This document shows positions 10,789 through 21,997 of a stretch of 64,000 nucleotides of DNA, in pieces; position 1 is the stretch's first letter, and each line of letters begins with the position of its first letter. A program made the translations under genes and the position numbers. The notes under the pieces are model-generated. The model was not told the DNA's origin, searched no databases, and saw only the letters and a list, made by a program, of their open reading frames with translations. This stretch comes from Monomorium pharaonis (taxonomy: Eukaryota > Arthropoda > Insecta > Hymenoptera > Formicidae), in assembly GCF_013373865.1 (NCBI RefSeq), contig NC_050474.1:15781042-15845041 (forward strand). The letters are read 5' to 3'.

Positions 10789-12083
10789 CTACCGTGATGA
10801 GAATGGCAATAGTTCATCCCATTGGATCTTGTGCAGCCAAAGCTTGTGCTCCTGCAAGAGTATTTTGGCTTTGATCACGACTGGTGACGCAAAGCCAAAT
10901 GGAGGGAATATCTGAATCACTTCAGATAAGACGAGGCGTTTTACAAGATTGCCAGATGTGCAGGAATTTCTTGCCGTGAATGTGAGTACATCAGTATAAG
11001 GCAGCCATTTTAATCCAAGTATTTTGGTTGCGCAATCATCAAGTGTGAGTGGTAAGCCTTGGTCGTGACTCGGAAACAAAGTTGATAGCGTCAAAATAAG
11101 TTGCGTGCCGCTTTGCTAGTGAAAAGTCGCCCGCCATGCAGAGACCTTTCAATTGATATGCGACTTCTCTTAATTGTTGTACGGTGTCTGCACCTCCAAA
11201 GATGTCGACATATCTACCTGAGATGATAAATAGCATGTGTGAATCAATGGCCTTCGTCTTCTGCCAATTGGAGTAGGGTTAGCACCGCTAAGAACAGCGC
11301 AATCTTCGTTCCGTAAGTGACTGTTGTTAAGTGATGTGGCACTTCATTGAGCTAATCATCAATCCAAAGAATTCTTTGAAGATCCCAATCATCCTCGTAA
11401 ATCTTGATCTGCCTGTACATTTTTGTCCGTAGAGAAAATATAGCAATGTTGTCAAATCCAGATTAATACATCTGCAATGTTTAGATGTAGTTCGGTTCCA
11501 GTATACATGAGATCATTGATGGAGTGTTCTGATGTTGACGGACTGGAACCGTTGAATACTACACGCAACTTGGTCGTTGCACTGCCAGGCTTAAGCACAC
11601 CATAATGTAGGACCTACATTATAGTAATGTAAGTGATGATGGGAGTCTGTTGATACCTTCGTCACGTAATTGAGTGCTTCGTATTCCGTCATGAACTGCT
11701 GATAGAGACGCTTACAGCCTTCATCTCTTGAGAATCGTCTAAGCAGACTTTTAAGACATTGGAGTTAAATGGTATGAGTTATCTAACGTATTGGCAGGTG
11801 ACTTGAATGGAATCCATACAACGTACCGCCCCGAAGCATCACGTAAATGCGCCTTGAAGTGTTCTTCGCACCTCCGTTCGTTTGAGATAAGTTGATAACC
11901 ATCAATTGTAGGCATTTCCTCTTGGACCCAAAATTTCACTAACAGCTCGTTTAGAGCGTCTTCCTTTCGGTGAATGGATACATGATGCGTCGACAAGGAT
12001 GTTAACGACGCCATGTCGACTGGTCCGATTATAAGCCATCCAAAAATAGATAGCTGTGCAATAGGCATGGATGGAGAATACAT
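10789..12083 (-). pseudogene. BEL/Pao reverse transcriptase, active site damaged
   Basis: The upstream piece (12083-11751) contains IFGWLIIGPVD, LNELLVKFWVQEE and CEEHFKAHLRDASGRYVV, the conserved stretch before BEL RTs. The catalytic piece (11236-11039) reads GRYVDIFGGADTVQQL, where related elements have YVDD: one Asp codon is missing in frame. The connection region (11094-10789) follows in another frame. About 11250-11750 is so degraded that the palm and fingers cannot be followed. Non-functional. Confidence 0.75.
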
Positions 12084-12238
12084 AATGATGTTGGGCTTAA
12101 TGACCTGTCCGCATGTGTCAGCTCTAATGAATACGTCAATGGGCCGCTGTGTGAAAATGCTGATCCAGATTCAATGAATAAACGTACTTGTTGATGAGTC
12201 ATGGATGAGCTGATGTTTGTCAAGGCTGTAGCAAGCAA
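12029..12238 (-). pseudogene. BEL/Pao protease-like segment
   Basis: A 69-codon minus-strand frame with HQQVRLFIESGSAFS, at the place where BEL elements encode the aspartic protease (usually a D-x-G-S motif). The catalytic Asp is replaced: the motif here reads ESGS. Assignment rests mainly on position between the zinc-finger region and the RT. Confidence 0.5.
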
Positions 12239-12279
12239 CGTTGAGCAGGATGACCATGACGATGATGCTAAATCGACAA

Positions 12280-13264
12280 TTACACCAGGTTTTCAATTAG
12301 TAGGCTGAGATGTTGAGCTAGCATCTGATTGAATGATTGATAATGATGCGTGCGCCTCATGGTGTGATGCCGGTTGTTACATTTCTTGCAACCTCGCTGG
12401 CTCTTACATGCACAAGCGTTGTGACGGCCAAAACAATTAAAGCATCTTTGTAATAGCGAGCTTGTGCCTGTCTGCAAGTGCAAGGTCTCTAAATTAAACA
12501 CACGTCACAATAAAATACTGTCCATTACAGCAGTCGCACGGATACAAAGTGGACGTCGAGTCAGATGTTGCACTCTTTTGAGACGCCTGATGAGCAGTTG
12601 CCTTTCTTGAGGTGTGCTGGAACTGTGTAAAGTGAAGGCCGACTCAATCCGCTCGACAGCGCGCACACGAGAGGTGAGAAACTCCTCGAGTTAATCAAAA
12701 CGGATGTTCTCTCATGGCGCCGAGTGCGGTCTCCCATTGCTTACGAGTGAACCGATCGAATTGCTTGGTCACCTGGTAGACCATGATGCAGTCCCACATG
12801 TCCCTGGACACTCCCAAGAACTGCAGAGCCTTGGGCGCTTCCTTTGTTGTGATGAGAACCTTGTCCAGAGCCGCAGTCTTCCATGGTACGGGCGTTGAGC
12901 TGGCAAAAATATGATCTAGGTACGCGTGAATAAATTGGTAATCCTGCGATGAGCTGAGCCGGTGCTCCTTCCAAAAATGAGCGCAGATAATGAAGTTGTT
13001 CCACTTTTGTGAGCCGTTTGTTGTCAATGGTCTGAAGAAATCTCTGAATGCTGGCCACGCGGAATAATCGCCAGAAAATTTCGGGAGCGATATGTCTGGC
13101 AGACGCGAGTAAGCTCTGATTGACTCACCGGTTGTTGATGTAGTCTTTCCGGGAGCAGCAGCTGCTGAAATTGAGTTACGGAGCCGGCCTATATTGCGTC
13201 GAGCTGTCACGTACAGCAATGCTTTCTCGCCATAAACACCTTTTGAAAAATAGTCATGGTTCAC
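12280..13264 (-). pseudogene. BEL/Pao Gag, broken
   Basis: The N-terminal piece (13264-12695) includes RLPDISLPKFSGDYSAWPAF, the typical BEL Gag opening (LPK-F-G---W--F). It continues in two overlapping frames, so a frameshift lies near 13050-12960. The C-terminal piece (12501-12280) has clustered cysteines and histidines: CFNCFGRHNACACKSQRGC and CKKCNNRHH, zinc-knuckle-like. Gag would form the particle shell; this copy is interrupted. Confidence 0.75.
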
Positions 13265-13719
13265 TAACGCTGCGGGCTACGCGACTTCAAAATAGGCGTT
13301 CCTTCAGGAATGCATTATGCGTCTTCTCTAAGTGATAGAGTAACTAATTAAGCTTTCTATTGAAATCTCCTCGTGGTTCAATAAAATCATGTCGACAACC
13401 CACTTCAGAGAAGTAATTTTGCTAAACTGCGTTTGTACTTTCAATGTGAGCTCGGACAAGAGGCAAATAAGTGAGGCATGGCGCGAGGATGAGCATTCCT
13501 CCGACGGCACTTCGAGCTGCGGTGTGGTAGGTCAATCGGCCTTGAGCTGTTTCTGAGACTCAGACATGGTGAGCGAGTCAACACGTGGTCAAAGGTAAGC
13601 GGGGATAGAAGATACTAGCTGTGCGTCTCTGTTGAGCGGGTCACGTGCTCGGTGCGTGATCACGACGTGATTCCGCTAGCTCCACTGGATGATCCACTAT
13701 CCAGATCAAAGGATCAAAA

Positions 13720-14374
13720 TGTTCGCGAAATCGCGTGAGTTCGCTAGGATGTTTTCCTACGGATGTCAATTAGGGTGAGAAAGGACGTAGTGGAATCGGA
13801 TGTTCTCAAGTAAAATTAAACAAAAATTATAAGTGAAACTCGGGAGATATTCGAGTCGTCATATATTTGTATCATAGATAATAGCGATGTAATTGACAAA
13901 CTTTAGTTCACTTGAGAAAATAAAAAGCTATGAGTTCTGACTAGTTTTAATTGTCTGTGAGCACTCGCGTAACTTGATTATATTAATCCGTTACCGATTT
14001 GTGGGTGATGATGCCCGTGAGCCGTGTACAGCACGTGGCGCCGGCATGCGCTTCTCGTGCTGAAAATGATCTGACCGTGATGCTGTACCAGAGCTGTCCT
14101 TGTCTTTTCTCGTTAGAAGAACGTGATCCTAGTTAATGAGTCGCACTGAGTTATCGCTGGAAGATCTCACAATACCTTTTTTCACTCTAACACTAGCAAC
14201 GCACCACGTGTTTCAAATATGGACGCCGTGAGCAAGAGCGAGCGTTAGTAAATAAGAGTGACCGTATGCGCTATCGAGCGCTGGCGTGGCGCTTCGCGAT
14301 CCAGGCGGACAGGGATCGATCGATGCTGCCATTTGACACGGCGAGAAATACCGACAGATCATAATTCTCAAACA
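13720..14374 (-). repeat. BEL 5' LTR
   Basis: 655 bp, beginning TGTTCGCGAAATCGCG and ending ATTCTCAAACA on the plus strand. As the coding region is on the minus strand, this is the upstream LTR. Compared with the other LTR it keeps what is probably the native middle (13884-14210). Outer parts differ by scattered substitutions and a short indel near 13750, showing an old insertion. Confidence 0.82.
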
Positions 14375-15351
14375 CTAAGAGACACGTATTTTTTTATGTG
14401 CAAAATTTCATATTTAGAGGGTAAAACATCTCTTTGAAAAAAAAACTTTTTTTCTTTCACAAATATCAGAAGTATAAAATATAGAAAAAAATTGTTTAAA
14501 TAAAAGTTGTACAGTTTCAAGAGTACTTTGAAGTTGTAAAAAAAAACTTTTTTTAATTTTTTTTGTTTAACAAAACACCTTAATTTTTTTTATTAAAAAA
14601 AACTTTTTCGCCAAATAAACAAATTTTTTTTTCTAAATTCAACTATGTATATTAAGGGAGCATAGCAGTTTGGCGCTACCAAAAAAAAGCATTCTTCATG
14701 AATTTTTTTCACAGCCAAAAGACTAACTATAAAAATAAGACTTTTTGCATAATAAAGTACACCTTTTGTAATTCTCGTACAAATTTTATTGTACTAATTT
14801 AGTTAAAAAATCCCACCTTTTCACCGTCGTGTAGTTACTCGTGCGCGCCACGCATGATTCTGCGGTAACCATAATATCTCCTTGCCCGTTCATCCGAAAC
14901 ACAAAAACCAAACGGGATCTTAAAGAAGAGTAAATTCCCTTGTCCTTGTCGTATCTGATTTTTAAAATTCAAATTTTAAACAAAATGGCAGACCTTTAAA
15001 ATTAGAATGCCGATTTTCGGCCAAAAATTTTATTTTTTTTTGTTAAAAAAAATAAAAAAAAATTTGAATTTTAAAAATCGGATACGACAAAGACAATTTC
15101 ATAAGCTTTTAGTTAAAAAAAAAAAGATAGATCGATTAATCCGTTTTCAAGTTATCATGGTTACCGACTTTAAAAACATGGTTTTGAGAAAAACGCGTTT
15201 AAAATTTTCGAACAATGTTACTCTATTGTAAAACTGAATTCATTAAACTTATTATCGTCAATTCCTGGGCCATACAGAGAACCCTCCTGTTCAAGATCTG
15301 TCTCTATTTGTTCATTTTTAGAGAGACGGCGACTTATACGAGCCTTCCGTG

Positions 15352-16277
15352 TGTAACGAACCTCCCGTCCGCCGGCTTCCATCGTCCGCGCGCGGCCCGA
15401 CCGAACACCCGTCGGGCCGCTATACGGGCACCGGCCCGTCATAAAGACACGTCTCTCATCGGAGACATCTTTAATGATCCGCGCACCGGCCCTCCGCTCA
15501 CTCGATCAACGGAGGGGGATCGGGCACGGAGGAACCCGAGCGTTCTCGGAGTCTTACAAACCTCCACCCGGACGGGTATAAAAGACCGTCCCGGTAGAGG
15601 ACCAAGTCACTTCTCGACCGACCGTATTCCGGCAATCCTGTCCGCCCGATACGACGAGAAGTCTTCCTTGATCAAGCAGTAGAGTGGAGCGTCTCCGCTT
15701 TCGCCAAGCGCTCTTGGCCACGATCAACTCACATCCTTATCCTGAGCTCATCAGTCGAGGGTGGAGTGTTCTCCGCCTTCGCCGAGGCAGTCTCGGCCGC
15801 AGCTCATTCCATCCTAAATACACGGCCCGGACACAAGAGATCGAGAGTTCTCCGTCTCTCCCGAGTATTCTCGGGGTCTGGTGCCGTTCCCTAAGACACA
15901 CGTCATCTCCGACACGGAACGGGAAATTATCGGCCGCGCATCCACGATCACCTGCGCTCCGCGTGAAGTGAACACGGCTCCGCGCCCACCACGCCGCGCG
16001 CTCCCGCGTCTCGCAACTCTCACGCGGCACAGCGGGATATTACCCGACCTCGCGCCGCGTATCGCGCCTTCACCACCGAACACCGCCGCGGATTCACACG
16101 AACAGCTGACGCCGAAACGTCAGCTATCCTGTACATATTGTAAATATATCTGTAAATATTCGTTTAAATATAATTATAAGAAACCAAGTACACCGTCGGG
16201 TACGATTCATTGCCTCAAGACCTTTCCTACCCTAGATCCCGGCGAGCCACGTCCGTGTAGGAAAAACGGTCGTTACA
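15352..16277 (+). repeat. gypsy LTR, inverted relative to the element
   Basis: 926 bp in plus orientation, from TGTAACGAACC to GGTCGTTACA, the same length as the LTR at 21072-21997 and nearly identical to it when that is read on the minus strand. It contains AATATAATTATAAG-like AT-rich sequence near 16165. The small number of differences points to a fairly recent insertion. Confidence 0.9.
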
Positions 16278-16279
16278 TT

Positions 16280-16294
16280 TGGCGCCCAAACAGG
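16280..16294 (+). promoter_or_regulatory. Second primer-binding site next to the inverted LTR
   Basis: TGGCGCCCAAACAGG follows the inverted LTR after a two-base gap. It resembles the 3' end complement of tRNA-Lys (TGGCGCCCGAACAGGGAC is the form in lentiviruses). The copy at 21052-21069 reads TGGCGCCTGAACAGGGAC. The two differ where a CpG would have been, each altered on a different strand. Confidence 0.75.
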
Positions 16295-16400
16295 TCTTTA
16301 TGACGGGCCGGTGCCCGTATAGCGGCCCGACGGGTGTTCGGTCGGGCCGCGCGCGGACGATGGAAGCCGGACGGGAGGTTCGTTACACCCCCCCCCCCCA
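16294..16400 (-). repeat. Truncated gypsy 3' LTR and polypurine tract
   Basis: On the minus strand: a run of G (16388-16400, the expected polypurine tract), then TGTAACGAACCTCCC and about 94 bp of LTR up to CATAAAGAC, where it switches abruptly into the inverted copy. Three bases of a GGC repeat are missing relative to the full LTRs. Confidence 0.82.
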
Positions 16401-17031
16401 AAAAGGGCGCCTGAATTGGGCGCTTCAGAGTCTCGCTACTGAGGGGTAGGACTTCTCCTTACATGAGCGGAGTCGTCCTACCCGGTCGAAACGGAGATGC
16501 CATCTGCGATTACCGAGGCGGGCCTTATATTGACGGCTGACGTGGACGGCGAAGTGAGGCACGTCCACGATGGTCCCTGGCTCAACTTCGACAGGGATTG
16601 CAGGTGGCGGAGCCGGTCCGTAGACTTGCAGCGGTTGGAGCGTGGGGCGAGCCTCGGTTGCCAGCGGTGGCGGTGTCCTTAGTGGTGGTCGTCGTGGCCG
16701 GGCGGGTAGTGGCTCCAGCATCCACGCGTTCCGCTCCCGGTTGCGTCGGTCGGAAGGCTGGATCAGCTGCCCTCTTCGGTAGCCGGCCATGGCTACCCGG
16801 GCGGTTGGTAGCACCGGTGATGTTTCGGGTGGTTTGGCTCGCTCCTCCGGTCGTACGAATCCGGGCTGCTCCGGATCGTAAATCTCCGATTCGCTCAGAA
16901 AAGCATTGATCGCTTCCAGAATATCGTCTCGGTCCATCGTTCCCGAGAGGAATGAATGAGGTTCCCAGTGTATCAAGCGTGAGGCGGTCTTCCCCCTCCG
17001 CTGCCTCGTTTGTTGTTAATGTCTGCCCTTG

Positions 17032-17733
17032 TTATTCGGCGTCGCTGTTGGTGTTCTCGAGATCGGCGGGCCGTGGGAAATCTGCTTTCTTCAAATCTTG
17101 CACGTGTACGTGTCTGTACCATCTCCCTCCTTGGCTCCGTAAGTCGACGATGACGGGGGAGATAATGCGACGAACCTGTAACGGCCCGATAAATTTCGGG
17201 GCCAATTTCGCGTTAAATGCGTCCGCGCGTTTGGAGAGGAAGTGGTCGCGCTTCCATACCCACTCTCCAATTTCCGGCTTCCAATTCCGGCGGCGCAAAT
17301 TATAATGTCGCTCTTGGTGTTGGAACGCGCGCGCGTTTCGTACTTGCACGACGTCGTACGCTTCGCAAAGTTGTCGCTGTAATGTGTGTGGTGGCGCGCG
17401 TTCTCCCTTGGCGGGCGGTTCGGTCGGCCGTCGTAATTCCCGCCCGTACATTAAGAATGCGGGCGTATAGCCGGTTGTGTCGTTTTTTGCAGTATTATAG
17501 GCAAATTGTAGTTCACCGACATGCTCATCCCACGCGCGGTGATTCCGACGAACATACTGCGCGATCATTGTTTTTAAAACGCGGTTTGTCCTTTCGACGG
17601 GGTTACAGTGCGGGGCGTACGCCGGAGTAAGCCGATGGCGTATCCCGCTCCCCGTTAGTAATTTCTCGAATTGTGAGGACCGTAGCTGCGTCCCGTTGTC
17701 AGATAGGATTTCTTCCGGGCACCCGTGCCGCAA
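17032..17733 (-). pseudogene. gypsy integrase, C-terminal two thirds
   Basis: 233 codons. Begins in the catalytic core with EILSDNGTQL (second Asp) and CNPVERTNR (Glu), and runs through the C-terminal domain with FIGPLQVRRI, a GPY/F module. Ends with the stop just before the 3' UTR; no envelope or chromodomain-like frame follows. The upstream part of the integrase (zinc finger and first Asp) is in the Pol frame that ends at 17765, so a frameshift near 17750 breaks the protein. Confidence 0.85.
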
Positions 17734-17764
17734 TATGATGGCCTCCGTGATTCGATTTACGATA

Positions 17765-19470
17765 TTAGCTGCGGAGGCGTAGGACTCGTACCTCGAGCCA
17801 CCGGGTGAACCGATCCTGCATTGTCAGCGCCCACGTGTGTCCCCGTGCAGTTCGCGGCAGCGGCCCTACCAGATCGATCGATACCTGCTGCCAGGGCCTC
17901 GTCACCGCGGTCGGATGCAACAATCCGGCGGGTCGCACCTGAGCGGGCTTATGTGCCAAACATTCCGTGCATCGGCGGACGTAACGCGCGATGTCGCCAA
18001 ACATACCCGACCAGTAGTAGTGTTCGGCGACGCGCGCGATGGTTTTCGCGATCCCGAGGTGTCCCGCGGTCGGTTCGTCGTGGTATCGCCGCAGGAGCTC
18101 TCCGCGTTTCTCGGTCGGCACACATTCCTTCCATTGCGTTTCGGGAGGAGTGTCTTTGAAATCGAGTGTATGTAAGACGTGTTTGTGGAGGCGGTTGTTC
18201 TCTATTCGAAAGTCAGGGACATCGTGGGGCGTTTGTTTGATTGTTTGCCACACGCGGCGGTACCACGCACATTTGGGAAGAGTTACGGCGCCTACTGCGG
18301 GTTGCCGTGATAAGGCGTCCGCGACGCGGTTCAATGCGCCCTTACGATACTGCACTTCAAAGTCGTATTGCTGGAGCTCGAAAACCCAGCGCCCCAGTCG
18401 TCCGGTCGGAGAGTCTAGCTTCCCTAGCCAACGCAGAAACTGATGATCGGTTACGACCCTGAAGCGATATCCCTCGAGATAGCCGCGCATTCGCCGTATT
18501 CCCCATATGACCGCGAGACACTCCAGCTCAGTCGCGCTGTAGTTACGCTCGGGCGGTTGCAGAGTCCGGCTGGCGTAAGCAATCATCCGCTCGCCTTCGG
18601 GGAAATCTTGCGTTAATACCGCGCCTAATCCCGTCGTACTTGCGTCGGTTTGCAACGTGAATTGTCGCGTAAAATCGGGGCAGGCCAATACTGGTGCGGT
18701 TGTGAGCGTGCTTTTTAGTGCTTCGAACGCGGCCTGTTGCTCGGTCCCCCATTGCCACTGGACGTTCTTCCGGGTCAGGGAGGTGAGCGGTGCGGCGACA
18801 GTGGCAAAGTCGCGGATGAATCGGCGATACCAGGACGCGACCCAGAGGAATTGGCGGATTTGCTTCACATTTTTGGGGGTTTCCCAGCATGCAATTGCGT
18901 TGGTCTTTTCAGGGTCGGTCTGAATCCCGTCGCGGTCCACGACGTGCCCTAGGTATGTTAATCGCTCGACGCCAAATTGACATTTCCCCGAGTTTAGGCG
19001 TAGGCGTGCTTCGCGGAGCCGTCGAAAGACTTCGCGCAAGGTCTCGAGGTGCTCCGCGAACGTGTGATTTACGATAATGATATCATCCAAGTAGACGAAA
19101 ACGTGCGGCTCGAGTTCCGGTCCCAGGACCGCGTCCAGCAATCGTTGAAAGGTCGCGGGGGCGGAATGGAGACCGAAAGGCATCACTCGGAACTGTAACA
19201 GTCCCTTCCCGGGAACGGTGAACGCGGTCACCGGGCGACTCGCGAGGTCGAAGGGCACTTGCCAGTACCCGTTTTTTAAATCTAGTGTGGTCAGATACCG
19301 GGCCCCGCGCAGCTTATCTAGGGTCGCCGTAATTTGCGGCAATGGGTACGCGTCCGGCTCGGTGACCTCGTTCACGCGTCTAAAGTCTACGCAGAACCGC
19401 GGCTTTCCGTCCTTTTTTCGGACAATTACGATTGGAGAGCTCCACGCACTGCGAGAGGGCTCGATTATCC
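17765..19470 (-). pseudogene. gypsy reverse transcriptase, RNase H and integrase N-terminus
   Basis: A long frame, open for 536 codons from 19375. It carries VNEVTEPDAYPLP, FRVMPFGLHSAPATFQ and the active site FVYLDDIIIV (RT), LQTDASTTGLGAVL and VVTDHQFLRWL (RNase H), the zinc-binding H-H-C-C set in RYHDEP-AGHLG and RCTECLAHK, and VSIDLVGPLP with the first integrase Asp. Codons upstream to about 19470 belong to the same domain. One base appears lost near 19470, where the protease-RT frame hits a stop after EEMLRG. Active-site residues themselves are intact. Confidence 0.9.
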
Positions 19471-20040
19471 GCGGAGCATCTCCTCGACTTCTTCATCGAT
19501 GATTGCTTGCATGGCCGGATTTCGAGGGCGGTATCTTTGCTTTATCGGCGGATGGTTTTTTACTCGGATGGTGTGATGGATACGGTCGGTGGGGCCGCGC
19601 ACGGTTTCAAACAGGGGTAGCTCGTAGTCTAAGAACTCGCGGAGTTGTTGCCCTTCGTCCGGCGTGAGGCCCTTGAAGGTGGTTTTGGCGATCCGCTTCA
19701 GAGCGGTCGTTGCGGCGCGTTTTATCGGCGGCGGGGGAATAGCTCGTCGCAGGCGGGCCCAGAAGTCGACGCCGATTAAGACTTCGGCGTCGAGGTCCGA
19801 CATGATCTGGAAATCATGCCATATCGCGGGGCCGACGGTTGTAATTGGTAGTGTCATGTAACCGATTACGGAGGTGCTGGACCCGTCGGCGAGATGCACC
19901 CGGCAGGTGGCAGGTTTTGTCGCAAACCCGGCGGTGTGCAGCAGAGCGGCGGCTTGGGCGCCGACAAACGAGGCCTCGGATCCGGTGTCCAGCAATGCGA
20001 GGAACGAGTGGCCCCGTATAGTGATCGGTAGGTGCGGTCG
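19465..20040 (-). pseudogene. gypsy protease and linker to RT
   Basis: Aspartic protease with LLDTGSEASFVG (catalytic DTG) followed by EVLIGVDFW near the domain end, then a linker and the first RT residues (AMQAIIDEEVEEML). It is in a different frame from Gag, which is common for gypsy elements that use frameshifting, and in a different frame from the RT, which is not and indicates a lesion near 19470. Confidence 0.82.
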
Positions 20041-21001
20041 CGGCTGATAAATTATTCTGAGGGACGGCGCTTCCCTCGGCCCTGGTTGCGTTTCCCGGCG
20101 GCGGGTGACATTCTTTGGTGAGCACCCCGTCTTTCCCGCATTGGGAACAGAATTTTCGCGGTATCCGGCGGCACTCGAAACGCGTGTGACCTCGCTGCTT
20201 GCACCGCCAGCAGCATTCGTCTTTATTATACACGGCTGCGGCGGTGGAGCTTTCTTTCAGCGCGGGTTGTCGCGCCTTGCATTGCTCTTCGAGAGATTCA
20301 TATTCCTCCGCGCGTCGCAGTAGTTCGTTAGCGCGTGATATATCTTCGCGGCGCACGTAGAGCTTGTATCATGGCTCGAGGTTCTCATAGAGGATATCTA
20401 ATTGTTCACCGGCGGTGTACCCCCCTGCGCGCCTCATCATGGTTAGCAGTTCGGTTGCATATTTTCGATATCTTTCCCCATTTCGCTGCGTGCGGCTCTG
20501 TATCTCGCGCCGGAGTTGCGTAAAATAGCGGTGGGGCAAATAATACTCCCGGAAATCGTGCACGAAGTCGCCCCACGTCCCCCAGGTCTGTCGGTTATTC
20601 CGGAACCAGAGTAGGGCTTCCCCTTTTAGCAGCTCGGGTAGCCCGCGTAACAGCTGGTTGTCGCTGTACCCGTATTCGGTTTTTAACTCGTCGACACGCT
20701 CGAGAAATGACATGGGGTCTTTCCCGTCGAAGTGACAACCCCACTTCCGGATCTGATTCATCACCTTCGCAGATGTTTCCGTCGCATTTTCTGCCTCCGG
20801 GGCGTCTATCATAATTCACGGCGCGCTTGTCGAGGTCTCCGGAGGGGGTGGCATGTCGGTAAACTCTTCGGGATGATCGGTGACGTATTCGCTGAGCCGA
20901 CGGCGAACGGCGTCCAGCGTACCGTGTGTTTCGAGACCGAGCTGCCGTAGCCGTAATATTAGTTCGGATTTCGGCGCGAGGTAGATTCACTGTTTTGGCA
21001 T
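19990..21001 (-). pseudogene. gypsy Gag with three in-frame TGA stops
   Basis: A single frame runs from ATG at 20999-21001 to about 19990. It contains LRLRQLGLETHGTLDAVRRR (SAP-like helix pair), GLPELLKGEALLWFRN (capsid), and two zinc knuckles, CWRCKQRGHTRFEC and CSQCGKDGVLTKEC. Three in-frame TGA codons break it: at codon 5, near 20819, and near 20368. Each sits where CGA would give TGA by one C-to-T change. The second knuckle has non-standard spacing. Confidence 0.85.
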
Positions 21002-21051
21002 TTAATTTGTGGTCGGCTACGATTCGTTGCCTCGCGGTAAGACCTGACGGT

Positions 21052-21069
21052 GTCCCTGTTCAGGCGCCA
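21052..21069 (-). promoter_or_regulatory. gypsy primer-binding site (tRNA-Lys type)
   Basis: TGGCGCCTGAACAGGGAC on the minus strand, two bases after the 5' LTR. It differs at one base from the tRNA-Lys primer site TGGCGCCCGAACAGGGAC. This sets the coding direction and shows which LTR is the true upstream one. Confidence 0.82.
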
Positions 21070-21071
21070 AA

Positions 21072-21997
21072 TGTAACGACCGTTTTTCCTACACGGACGT
21101 AGCTCGCCGGAATCTAGAATAGGAAAGGTCCTGAGGCAATGAATCGTACCCGACGGTGTACTTGGTTTCTTATAATTATATTTAAACGAATATTTACAGA
21201 TATATTTACAATATGTACAGGATAGCTGACGTTTCGGCGTCAGCTGTTCGTGTGAATCCGCGGCGGTGTTCGGTGGTGAAGGCGGGGTACGCGGCGCGAG
21301 GTCGGGTAATATCCCGCTGTGCCGCGTGAGAGTTGCGAGACGCGGGAGCGCGCGGCGTGGTGGGCGCGGAGCCGTGTTCACTTCACGCGGAGCGCAGGTG
21401 ATCGTGGATGCGCGGCCGATAATTTCCCGTCCCGTGTCGGAGATGACGTGTGTCTTAGGGAACGGCACCGGACCCCGAGAATACTCGGGAGAGACGGAGA
21501 ACTCTCGATCTCTTGTGTCCGGGCCGTGTATTTAGGATGGAATGAGCTGCGGCCGAGACTGCCTCGGCGAAGGCGGAGAACACTCCACCCTCGACTGATG
21601 AGCTCAGGATAAGGATGTGAGTTGATCGTGGCCAAGAGCGCTTGGCGAAAGCGGAGACGCTCCACTCTACTGCTTGATCAAGGAGAACTTCTCGTCGTAT
21701 CGGGCGGACAGGATTGCCGGAATACGGTCGGTCGAGAAGTGACTTGGTCCTCCGCCGGGACGGCCTTTTATACCCGTCCGGGTGGAGGTTCGTAAGACTC
21801 CGAGAGCGCTCGGGTTCCTCCGTGCCCGATCCCCCTCCGCTGATCGAGTAAGCGGAGGGCCGGTGCGCGGATCATTGGAGATGTCTCCGATGAGAGACGT
21901 GTCTTTATGACGGGCCGGTGCCCGTATAGCGGCCCGACGGGTGTTCGGTCGGGCCGCGCGCGGACGATGGAAGCCGGCGGACGGGAAGTTCGTTACA
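21072..21997 (-). repeat. gypsy 5' LTR
   Basis: 926 bp on the minus strand from TGTAACGAACTTCCC to GGTCGTTACA. It precedes the primer-binding site and Gag, so it is the 5' LTR. It has a GGTATAAAAGG-type TATA box near 21770 (minus strand), read as GGACGGGTATAAAAGGCCG. The same box occurs in the inverted LTR near 15575. Confidence 0.9.

Larger units (their letters stand above)
7942..14374 (-). mobile_element. BEL/Pao LTR retrotransposon, degenerate provirus
   Basis: Two LTRs in direct orientation flank a minus-strand gag-pol region of about 5 kb. Order in the reading direction: gag (13264-12700), zinc-finger region, protease-like segment, reverse transcriptase, RNase H and integrase (ending near 9176), which is the Pol order of BEL/Pao. 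Many stops and frame changes make every protein broken. No convincing target duplication was found at the ends. It is inserted in the left arm of the outer inverted-repeat element in Stim intron 4. Confidence 0.85.
15352..21997 (-). mobile_element. Ty3/gypsy retrotransposon with inverted LTRs
   Basis: Coding runs on the minus strand: gag, protease, RT, RNase H, integrase. The right LTR (21072-21997) is the proper 5' LTR. At the other end, a 94-bp stub of the 3' LTR (16294-16387) is followed by a complete LTR plus primer site in the opposite orientation (15352-16294). Both outer ends therefore begin TGTAACGAAC. The direct duplication CGTG at 15348-15351 and 21998-22001 flanks the whole unit. 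GC-rich compared with the AT-rich host. Confidence 0.88.

Noticed and set aside
15215..16303. Several open frames on both strands left of the gypsy Pol
   Set aside because: All lie in the LTR; the same frames recur in the other LTR at 21266-22050 on the opposite strand.
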